Source: Deltaproteobacteria bacterium (GTDB taxonomy: Bacteria; Desulfobacterota; Desulfobacteria; Desulfobacterales; Desulfatibacillaceae). Taken from it: a DNA stretch of 9,285 nucleotides. Where the stretch lies: positions 1 to 9,285 of the forward strand of contig JAFDHW010000066.1 of the NCBI GenBank assembly GCA_019308705.1. Direction: 5' to 3'. Positions 1 to 5,851 of this stretch are shown here, piece after piece. Numbering within the stretch: the stretch's first letter is position 1; the number at the start of each line of letters is the position of its first letter. The position numbers and the translations under genes were made by a program. Below the pieces are notes generated by a model. That model made no database searches. It saw only the letters and a list, made by a program, of their open reading frames with translations, and was not told the origin of the DNA.

Positions 1-61
1 CCGGGCAGGGAAATGGCACCGGAAAGCACGGCTGGTCCATCCCCACGGGCGTGGGGAAAAC
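1..61 (-). CRISPR. Leader-proximal end of a type I-E CRISPR array (first repeat and first spacer)
   Basis: One 28-nt repeat is visible at 34-61; read on the minus strand it runs GTTTTCCCCACG...GGGATGGACC. Its core CCCCAC-GCCC-GTGGGG can fold into a 6-bp stem with a 4-nt loop, the hairpin recognised by Cas6e. The GTTTTCCCC start and GGGGATGgACC end are typical of type I-E repeats, which fits the adjacent cas genes. Bases 1-33 would be the first spacer (33 nt with a 28-nt repeat, 32 nt if the repeat is counted as 29), the length expected for I-E. The array is transcribed leftwards, away from cas2, and continues past the window edge. Only one repeat is seen, so periodicity cannot be shown here; the call rests on the repeat sequence, its hairpin and its position beside cas2. 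Confidence 0.9.
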
Positions 62-115
62 ACCAATATCCAGGACCCGGCTTTTTAGACGGACTCCAGA
101 TATTGGGCAATCGCG
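62..115 (-). promoter_or_regulatory. CRISPR leader
   Basis: This 54-bp non-coding stretch lies between the cas2 stop codon and the first repeat, where the leader of a type I-E array belongs. Leaders carry the promoter for the precursor crRNA and the signals that direct Cas1-Cas2 to insert spacers at the first repeat. It contains an A/T-rich patch (CTAAAAAG on the minus strand, 81-88) between two inverted arms at 63-70 and 99-106. I see no good match to an IHF site and no clear -35/-10 pair, so promoter elements may extend into the 3' end of cas2. It is short for an I-E leader. Confidence 0.7.
63..106. repeat. Inverted repeat inside the CRISPR leader
   Basis: CCAATATC at 63-70 and GATATTGG at 99-106 are perfect 8-bp inverted arms separated by 28 bp. 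The similarity continues loosely inward (CAGGA on one side, TCCA on the other). The inner edge of the array begins one or two bases from the left arm. It could be a binding site for a dimeric protein or for the adaptation complex; function is inference. Confidence 0.5.
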
Positions 116-427
116 CTAATTGGTCTTCCGGCCGGGCTTCTTGCGCTCCACGGGCTTTTTGCGTACCAGAAAAAGACCCTCCACGTCCACCATCTCCCTT
201 GTGGATTCTCCCATCCAGCGACAACGATAACCCTGGGGACAGGAAGCATCGCTCCACACCTGAAGGATATATCCCTGGTTGCGCTTTTCCAGGGCTTTTT
301 CCCACAGGCGGTCGCGGACGCGCGCACTGGGGTTACCCAGAAATATCCCCGCCTCCGGTTCGATCAGCCAACGAGACAGCTCTCCCTTCAAGCTCGCCGG
401 AGCGTTCTTCAAGATCATCAGGAGCAT
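116..427 (-). CDS. cas2: CRISPR-associated endoribonuclease/integrase subunit Cas2, type I-E
   Basis: Cas2 dimerises and bridges two Cas1 dimers to form the spacer-integration complex. The 103-residue product aligns by eye with E. coli Cas2 (94 aa) from its first residue: MLLMILKNAP, then LKGELSRWLIEPEAGIFLGN and ARVRDRLWE, and near the end VDVEGLFLV. The ATG at 427 is preceded by GGAGGT at 438-433 with 5-nt spacing. This places the start 95 nt inside cas1, so the two genes overlap in different frames. ATG at 418 (MILKN) is a weaker alternative. After the conserved VDVEGLFLV core there is a basic tail, KKPVERKKPGRK, absent from the E. coli protein. The gene ends with TAG, 54 bp from the first repeat. 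Confidence 0.93.
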   Translation of the reverse strand: MLLMILKNAPASLKGELSRWLIEPEAGIFLGNPSARVRDRLWEKALEKRNQGYILQVWSDASCPQGYRCRWMGESTREMVDVEGLFLVRKKPVERKKPGRKTN

Positions 428-1232
428 TGAGCACCTCCGCAATATCCGGCAGAATCCTCTGGGAAAGCCGGGCATGGAAAAAAGCGGTCCGACATTTTTT
501 CCGCACCCGCCGCTCCAGGTCCGAGACTCCCTCGGAAACCACCTCAAAGGCCACCGGCACCGTGAGCTCCGTTTTGTAGAAATCCGCCACGTCATACACA
601 AAGGAAAGCATCTTTCCCGTGTGGATGAACCCGATGGCCGCGGAATAGCCCGCGGACAGGATCGCCGCGTGACACATGCCGTAGAGCAAGGCATTGGCGG
701 CGGACAGGGCGCGGTTCACGGGGTCGGCCCAGTCCCAGTTGCCCTGGTCGTAGTTCCGGCCTTTCCATTCCACGCCGAATGTATCCGCCAATTCCTTGTA
801 CTCCCGCCGGACACGGCTTCCCTCCATGCCCCGCATCTGCTGCAGGGTGGCGTCCGGCGGCACGGCAAACCGCTTGGAAAACATGCGCCGGGCAACCTCC
901 AGCCGCTGGGACTCGTCCGCATACAATCGCGCCTGGAACAAAAGCCGGTGGCTCGAATGGGTGCCGCCGGTGCCAAAGGAATACCACCGGATGCCTCCTT
1001 CGCCCGTACAGCACAGAAGACAATTGTTCTTTGCCATGGTCCTGGTGGCCGCGTGGGTGATGCTGGTTCCCGGCCCCAAAAGCACCATGGCGCACTGGTC
1101 TATGGGAAGCCGCATGGACCCCTGGGCGTTGGAAAACGAAACCGAGGCGGCATCCTGGTCCAGGGTTCCGTATTCCAGATACAGATAGCCCCAACGGTCC
1201 GCGAAAACGGGCAAGTCCTGGAGATTCGGCAT
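333..1232 (-). CDS. cas1: CRISPR-associated endonuclease/integrase Cas1, type I-E
   Basis: Cas1 is the catalytic integrase of adaptation: as Cas1-Cas2 it joins prespacers to the leader end of the array. The 299-aa product is close in length to E. coli Cas1 (305 aa) and aligns along its whole length. Catalytic residues are in place: E137 in GMEGSRVR, H204 in GFIHTGK, and D214 and D217 in FVYDVADF. The N-terminal beta-rich domain includes LLGPGTSITHAA (about 51-62). GAGGAGG at 1244-1238 sits 5 nt before the ATG and overlaps the cas6e stop codon, so translation is probably coupled. The last 31 codons (after AEVLNAPDD) overlap the start of cas2; the Cas1 tail in this region (ELEGRAVSLADR) looks like a genuine Cas1 terminus and not readthrough. 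Confidence 0.97.
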   Translation of the reverse strand: MPNLQDLPVFADRWGYLYLEYGTLDQDAASVSFSNAQGSMRLPIDQCAMVLLGPGTSITHAATRTMAKNNCLLCCTGEGGIRWYSFGTGGTHSSHRLLFQARLYADESQRLEVARRMFSKRFAVPPDATLQQMRGMEGSRVRREYKELADTFGVEWKGRNYDQGNWDWADPVNRALSAANALLYGMCHAAILSAGYSAAIGFIHTGKMLSFVYDVADFYKTELTVPVAFEVVSEGVSDLERRVRKKCRTAFFHARLSQRILPDIAEVLNAPDDLEERSGELEGRAVSLADRTGGGDISG

Positions 1233-1242
1233 GTATGCCTCC

Positions 1243-1908
1243 TCACGCAGGGGCCAGGGAGAGCAGGCCGAAGCCCAGACCCTTGCCCGGGCCGATGCCG
1301 GACCGCAGGGTGCTGACGAATTCCCCAGGGTCCCTTACCTGGAGATAGCCTTCGAACAGCACGGAAAACAGGGAAAGCTTCCGCTTGTTCCCGTTGGCCC
1401 CCTGCCAGCCCTTGACCATGTACCGAGGCGAGTCCTCCCGGCTGATCCAGACAGCAGCCGGGTTGACCACGAAACCCCCGGCGGCCGCCTTTCTGGCCAG
1501 CCAGTCCCGCTGGTCCTCCTCCATGAGCAGGGCCAGCCGCTGACCGTTGTTTTTCTTCCCTGCCAGGCGCTGGGCCTTGGAGGAGGTGCCCACCTTTTTG
1601 GTGGGGTTTGCCCGCAACCGGAAACGCAAAAGCTGGCCCGGGGAAAAATCCGGGACAAAGGGCTTGGCCGTCACCCGGGAGGCGTAGCCGGGCATGTGCC
1701 CCAAAAAGCTCCAGTCCGGCTCCTGTTCGGACTGGACCAGGACACGGGGCGCGCCCCGGCGTGGCGAATCCAGCCGGAACAGGACCCTTTGCCCTTGGTC
1801 GGCAAAGGCCCGGGAAAGGGTTTTGTGCATCTGATAAGGGAATGCCAGGTCCCGGCGCAAAGCCCTGGACCTGGGCGGATGCTCCAGGATCAATTGGGAG
1901 AGGTACAT
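1243..1908 (-). CDS. cas6e: Type I-E crRNA endoribonuclease Cas6e (CasE)
   Basis: Cas6e cuts the precursor crRNA at the base of each repeat hairpin and stays bound to the 3' handle as a Cascade subunit. The 221-aa protein begins MYLSQLIL, matching E. coli CasE MYLSKVII, and keeps the N-terminal YQMH motif with Y25 and H28 at the place of the Tyr/His pair used in cleavage. LRFRLRANPTK (about 94-104) matches the family RLRANP segment. The C-terminus carries the glycine-rich signature GIGPGKGLGFGLLSLAP (204-220), typical of the second RAMP fold. The ATG at 1908 follows an AGGAGG at 1918-1913 and lies within the last 19 nt of cas5e, so the two genes overlap. Confidence 0.96.
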   Translation of the reverse strand: MYLSQLILEHPPRSRALRRDLAFPYQMHKTLSRAFADQGQRVLFRLDSPRRGAPRVLVQSEQEPDWSFLGHMPGYASRVTAKPFVPDFSPGQLLRFRLRANPTKKVGTSSKAQRLAGKKNNGQRLALLMEEDQRDWLARKAAAGGFVVNPAAVWISREDSPRYMVKGWQGANGNKRKLSLFSVLFEGYLQVRDPGEFVSTLRSGIGPGKGLGFGLLSLAPA

Positions 1909-2603
1909 GCTTCCTCCTCACGAACGGGTACTTGCTCGTCCAGGCGCAAATAGACCGTGGTGGCGTGCCGGTCCAGAAACGACCGGTCCGCATAGGCCGC
2001 GCCATGGGGCTGGTCCCTGACCACGGTTTCTCCCTCGCCAAAGGGAGTTTCCAAAACCATCCGCAAGGCTCCGGGCGGTTTGCGGGGCATCCTGGCCAAA
2101 GGCCTGGGCCAGGGATGGGCGGACAGGGCGTCCTCCAGGGAAGTCTCCCGCACCAGCCCCTGGGGCACCCGCACCGGAGCCGCGGGGGGAAAGGACTTGC
2201 GGCCCAGGAAAAGCGGCCATACCGGCCGGCCCAGGGCGTGGTCCAGGGTGCGCAAAAGTTCCAGGTCCGTCCCTTCCAGGCCCACCAGGAAATCCGCGTC
2301 CGCCAGATAGTAACGCGTGGAGATCACCGCATCCTTGCCCTTGGCGCCGGAGGCCTTGATCACGTCCAGGACCGTGTGGAAATCCTTCATCATGATGCCC
2401 TCGGAATCCACCCGGACGCCGAACCGCAAGGCGGCCAGGTCCTCCACGGGCCGGGCCCGGTCCCTTCCCAGGGCCGCGCACAAAAGGCCGATCACCCCGG
2501 ACTTTGTGGGCACCAAACCCGTGTCGCGCACGGAAAAACGGCTCTGGCTGCCCCAGGACTGCATGGGTCCGGCCAGCCGCATCAACAACGTGTGCCGTGC
2601 CAT
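1890..2603 (-). CDS. cas5e: Cascade subunit Cas5e (CasD)
   Basis: Cas5e caps the 5' handle of the crRNA in Cascade and contacts Cse1 and the last Cas7. The 237-aa product opens with LLMRLAGPMQSWG (6-18), the family signature (E. coli LILRLAGPMQAWG), followed by the PTKSGVIGLLCAALG helix segment (32-46), equivalent to PTRSGLLGLLGACLG. RVDSEGIMMKDFHTV (about 64-78) and STRYYLADADFLVGL (about 95-109) are also typical Cas5e blocks. The ATG is preceded by AAGGAGGA at 2614-2607. The cas7e stop is 12 nt upstream and the 3' end overlaps cas6e by 19 nt. Nothing in it looks damaged. Confidence 0.95.
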   Translation of the reverse strand: MARHTLLMRLAGPMQSWGSQSRFSVRDTGLVPTKSGVIGLLCAALGRDRARPVEDLAALRFGVRVDSEGIMMKDFHTVLDVIKASGAKGKDAVISTRYYLADADFLVGLEGTDLELLRTLDHALGRPVWPLFLGRKSFPPAAPVRVPQGLVRETSLEDALSAHPWPRPLARMPRKPPGALRMVLETPFGEGETVVRDQPHGAAYADRSFLDRHATTVYLRLDEQVPVREEEACTSPN

Positions 2604-2615
2604 GGTTCCTCCTTG

Positions 2616-3764
2616 TCAGCCGATGTGCGAAAGGACGGTTTCCACCACCTCCGCGAAGTTGCCCTTCAGGCTGTCCTTCAGGACGGACAGGGACCCCGGC
2701 TGGGTGGTGCACACGGCCATGGCCGCCTCGCCGTTCATGCCGTACATGGTCTTCAGCAGGCCCAGGTACTCGTCCATCTTCTGCGTGGAACCGGCCACCA
2801 GGCTCTGTTTCCTGGACGGGTGCACGGGCTTTTCAAAGGCATTGGCCAAAGAAACCGGCGCGCCGTTTTGGCGCACCACGGCCAGGATGGTGTCCGGGGG
2901 GGTGTGGGCGGCCATGGAGTTCTGCTTGCCCGTGGGGATGGCGGCCACCGCGGAGCGCAGGAAGCCCTCCACGGTCTTCTTGGCCAGTTCCTTGTCACCG
3001 CCCAGGTTTTCGGTCAGCTTGTCCACGTCCACCAGGGCGTAGCGGTAGAAGCAGGAGGAATTGTAGCCCGTGACGCCCATCATGCCCGCGCCGGTTTCCT
3101 CCTTGGGGTTCAGGTCGTCCACCGCCGTGTAGAAATCCATCTCCATGGACACCGGGTGGGTGGAAATGGCGTGGGCCACCTGGCTGGCGGCGTTGATGTT
3201 CATGTCCGGGTGCTCGGCCATCATGCGGCCGAAGAGAGCGATGTCCGCGGCCCTGGTGCCGGGGGTGTAGCCCTTTTTCAGCTCCTTTTTCAGGGCCTCC
3301 ACGGCCGGGTCCTTTTTCTTTTTCTTCTTACCCTCCTCGGCGGCGGCTTCCTTTTCCGCGGCATCCAGGAGCTTGTCCCAGTTTTCCAGGACCAGATTCT
3401 TCATGCGCTCCACCTCGTCGTAGCCCAGGTAGAGAAGCACCTTGGTCTTTTCTCCATCCATGGCGCTCAAGAGCAGGGTGACAAAAACGGCGGCGGCTTT
3501 TTCCGCCTGGTCTTCCTGCTTTCCTTCCTCCTTCAGGAGGTTGACCAGGCGCTCGTGCATGAGCTTGGTGCGCACGCCCAGACCGGTGGCCACGGTTTCT
3601 TCAAAAACAGGGGCCAGGCGCATGGAGCGTTTCAGGCACTGGCTGGAGATCCTGGCCCGGCGGAAGCCGCCGAACTCGCAGTCCTTGGGCGTGTTGGTGT
3701 CGTCGCGGTTTAAGCAATGGGGAGGGAAATTCTGGATCAGGTGCAGTTCCACGAAAGTAGACAT
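2616..3764 (-). CDS. cas7e: Cascade backbone subunit Cas7e (CasC/Cse4)
   Basis: Cas7e forms the helical backbone of Cascade, in E. coli six copies along the crRNA spacer. The 382-aa protein matches E. coli CasC at both ends: CLNRDDTNTPKD (17-28), FGGFRRARISSQCLKR (31-46), then THPVSMEMDFYTAVDDL (202-218), FYRYA (239-243) and LANAFEKPV (306-314). Between these blocks lies a charged region (about 130-165) with a run of six lysines at 146-151, encoded by AAG/AAA codons. It falls in the variable insert between the conserved blocks, so it is likely a surface loop. The start has GAGGAGA at 3777-3771. Gaps are 27 nt from cse2 and 12 nt to cas5e. The backbone is probably translated more than its neighbours, but the sequence does not show how. 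Confidence 0.96.
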   Translation of the reverse strand: MSTFVELHLIQNFPPHCLNRDDTNTPKDCEFGGFRRARISSQCLKRSMRLAPVFEETVATGLGVRTKLMHERLVNLLKEEGKQEDQAEKAAAVFVTLLLSAMDGEKTKVLLYLGYDEVERMKNLVLENWDKLLDAAEKEAAAEEGKKKKKKDPAVEALKKELKKGYTPGTRAADIALFGRMMAEHPDMNINAASQVAHAISTHPVSMEMDFYTAVDDLNPKEETGAGMMGVTGYNSSCFYRYALVDVDKLTENLGGDKELAKKTVEGFLRSAVAAIPTGKQNSMAAHTPPDTILAVVRQNGAPVSLANAFEKPVHPSRKQSLVAGSTQKMDEYLGLLKTMYGMNGEAAMAVCTTQPGSLSVLKDSLKGNFAEVVETVLSHIG

Positions 3765-3791
3765 GGCTTTTCTCCTCTTGGCGTTAAAGGC

Positions 3792-4316
3792 TTAGTTTTG
3801 GTTTTCGGATTGGGATGGTTCGGCGGCTTCCTGTTTCCGGCCCCAGTAGCCCCTGGCCCAGTCTCTCTGGACAAAGCGGCGCTCGTGGTCCCACAAGCGC
3901 AGGTCCGTAAGGAGCTGTTTCCAGTTCACGGGGACATCGTTGGCCTTGGCCAGGGAAACCGCGTGGCGCAGGTGAAGCGACAGGTCCTCCCCGCGGCAGT
4001 TCAACAAAGCCATGAACCGGCCCTCCACGGAGTCGCTGTCCGTCACCCCGCGGATGCGGCGGAACACGTCGCCCATGTTGCCCTGCCCTCCCGGCTCGGG
4101 GTGCAAGGCGAACAGGGAGGCCAGGAGTAAGCAGACGTCCTCGTCCCGGGGCCTTCCGGCCACAAAGGGAAAAACGTGCCGGAACACGCCCGGGTCCTGT
4201 TCCGGCCCATTGGCAAGCCCCCTCCGCAGCTGTGCCAGGGCGCCCCGGTCCCCCTTGTCCCGCAGGGACTCCAGGTGCTCGAGAAACCTGTTCAACCGCT
4301 CTGCAATTTCGGTCAT
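3792..4316 (-). CDS. cse2: Cascade small subunit Cse2 (CasB)
   Basis: Cse2 is the small alpha-helical subunit, present as a dimer in E. coli Cascade, that stabilises the R-loop and the displaced strand. The 174-aa product (E. coli 160 aa) shows the family pattern: LAQLRRGLA (about 27-35), an arginine-rich segment for nucleic-acid contact, FPFVAG (about 49-54), SVEGRFMALLNC (about 96-107) and LHLRHAVSLAKANDVPVNWKQLL (about 113-135), the last resembling the conserved helix before the C-terminal region. The ATG overlaps the cse1 stop as ATGA, with GAGGAG at 4330-4325 upstream. The glutamine- and serine-rich tail (QSENQN) is probably disordered. Identity is supported both by sequence and by its fixed place between cse1 and cas7e. 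Confidence 0.94.
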   Translation of the reverse strand: MTEIAERLNRFLEHLESLRDKGDRGALAQLRRGLANGPEQDPGVFRHVFPFVAGRPRDEDVCLLLASLFALHPEPGGQGNMGDVFRRIRGVTDSDSVEGRFMALLNCRGEDLSLHLRHAVSLAKANDVPVNWKQLLTDLRLWDHERRFVQRDWARGYWGRKQEAAEPSQSENQN

Positions 4317-5851
4317 GCCGCTTTCTCCTCTCCGATGAGTTCCACGATCTTGGCCAGTCCGGCGTTCAACGCGCCGCGGGCATGGACCATGGCCTTTGTG
4401 GTGCGGGCGGACCGGTCCAGGTCCCGCATGGCTTGGTCAAAGGAATCCCTGGCCGTGCGCACCAGGTGCGCGGTCCAACCCTCCAGGGCGGCTTCGGGGT
4501 TTTTGGGGAGATTTGCCAAAAGCCGGTGGAACGCCTCGTCCAGGCGCGGCCAGAAAACCGAAAGCACGCCCAAATGTTCCACCTGCCGGGAAACTTCCTT
4601 CTTGTCCGCGGGCATGTCGCCGTGGGCCAGCAAGTCCGAGGCGAAGGTGCGGGCGGCCCGGTTCAGGGCATTGGCGGCGATTTCAGCCCGGTCCACGGCA
4701 TCCGGAATCATTGCAAGCAGTTCTTCGCTATCCAGGATGGCTGCAGGAAGGGGCAGATGCTCCTGCCTCCACAAGTGGATTTTGTCCTGGCCCGGTTCCG
4801 TGGCGGCCCCAAAAGCATCGAGGCTGTAAAACGCCTCTTCCGGAAGACTGCCATGGTCTTTCAGCCGGGCCAGCCACTCCAGGGTTTTGGGCGGCTTGGA
4901 TTGCTCCGTTCGCAGGGAGAAAATCGCGCTGCTGTCCCGCCACAAAGCCTTGCCCTCCCTGAATGGAACCGCCCGGTATCCCTCCTTCTTGTTTCGCAAG
5001 TACGCCGCGAGAGGATCCACATCCTTTCCATCGGAAGACAGTTTTCGTCCCAATCCCAAAAGAGCATTGCGAACCAGAAAGCTGTCCCCCTCCCTTTCCG
5101 GCACCAACCGGACCTGCCGGCTTTGCCAGGTCAGGAAATCCAGATAACCCCTCGGCTGCTCCAGGGTTAATTCCACCGGCTCCTGCTCCCATGCGGGAAG
5201 GTCCTTCCCCGGCCCCATAATCGGCCGGTCATCGCCATACTCCAGGAGATTCAGGCACAAGGTTTCGAACAGGTTGTTCCCGTGAACCAGGAAGGTGGCG
5301 TGTCGTGCGGTTGGACAATCGGTAAAGCTAACCGGGGGGCGGAAGATGCCGCCGCGATGATAGGCTTGGTATGCGACCAGCGTCCTGGCCGCAAAGGCCG
5401 GAGTCAGCGGATAATCCTGATCCTCGTGGTAATGGTCGAAAAGGGTATCCTTTGAGAGGTCCTGGATCAGGGAACAGGCCTGATTTTCCTTCTCTTTGAC
5501 CTTCCCGGAAAACCGGGCCACCTGATAGAAAGGCCTTTCAGGGTGGAACAGGTCGAAGCGGCCAGCGCATTTACCCTCCAGGTATTCCTTGAGGGCCTCC
5601 TGGTCGAAGCGGCCGTTGCCCCAGATGCCCTGCCAGGCGGTTTCATCCTCCGGGCCGAACACGCGGTGGAGCACGGCCAGTAACAGCCGGTGCAGGCTTG
5701 CGGTGACAAGCGGACTCCTGTCCGCCACCCGGATGATGCCGGCCGCATCCTCCAGGGTGCCCAGGATGCCCCGCTCCTCCACCCCTCCATGGGGCAGGAC
5801 GCAGGGGATCCAGGGTTCATTCACCAAGGCAAAAGAGAAATTTTGACTCAT
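4313..5851 (-). CDS. cse1: Cascade large subunit Cse1 (CasA)
   Basis: Cse1 reads the PAM on target DNA and recruits Cas3. The 512-aa protein has the N-terminal FALVNEPWIPC block (7-17), FDLFHPERPFYQVA (99-112), the family hallmark, then FRPPVSFTDCPTARH (170-184) and LDFLTWQSRQVRLVPE (237-252). The C-terminal four-helix region runs from about 370 to 512. No CxxC pairs are visible, so the zinc site described for E. coli Cse1 seems absent. I chose ATG at 5851 because AGGAGG (5863-5858) then lies 6 nt upstream; the in-frame GTG at 5857 would touch that site. The start overlaps the cas3 stop as ATGA and the stop overlaps the cse2 start as ATGA, so all three are likely translationally coupled. Confidence 0.95.
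   Translation of the reverse strand: MSQNFSFALVNEPWIPCVLPHGGVEERGILGTLEDAAGIIRVADRSPLVTASLHRLLLAVLHRVFGPEDETAWQGIWGNGRFDQEALKEYLEGKCAGRFDLFHPERPFYQVARFSGKVKEKENQACSLIQDLSKDTLFDHYHEDQDYPLTPAFAARTLVAYQAYHRGGIFRPPVSFTDCPTARHATFLVHGNNLFETLCLNLLEYGDDRPIMGPGKDLPAWEQEPVELTLEQPRGYLDFLTWQSRQVRLVPEREGDSFLVRNALLGLGRKLSSDGKDVDPLAAYLRNKKEGYRAVPFREGKALWRDSSAIFSLRTEQSKPPKTLEWLARLKDHGSLPEEAFYSLDAFGAATEPGQDKIHLWRQEHLPLPAAILDSEELLAMIPDAVDRAEIAANALNRAARTFASDLLAHGDMPADKKEVSRQVEHLGVLSVFWPRLDEAFHRLLANLPKNPEAALEGWTAHLVRTARDSFDQAMRDLDRSARTTKAMVHARGALNAGLAKIVELIGEEKAA

Noticed and set aside
62..130. IHF site or clear sigma-70 promoter in the leader
   Set aside because: The best candidates (around AATCGCGCTAATT at 109-121) miss several consensus positions, so I did not call them.
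1238..1922. Identical CCTCCTCACG at 1238-1247 and 1913-1922, before cas1 and cas6e
   Set aside because: Each is a Shine-Dalgarno sequence with its flanks; the similarity is explained by shared function.
1100..2041. A 313-codon minus-strand frame overlapping cas6e and cas1
   Set aside because: Its proline/glycine-rich product resembles nothing, and the true frames of cas6e and cas1 are identified by their motifs.
1608..3713. A 701-codon plus-strand open frame antisense to cas7e, cas5e and part of cas6e
   Set aside because: It is rich in Gly, His, Gln and Pro with no recognisable domain, has no ribosome site, and covers three well-supported Cas genes on the other strand. It is a by-product of GC-rich codon use.
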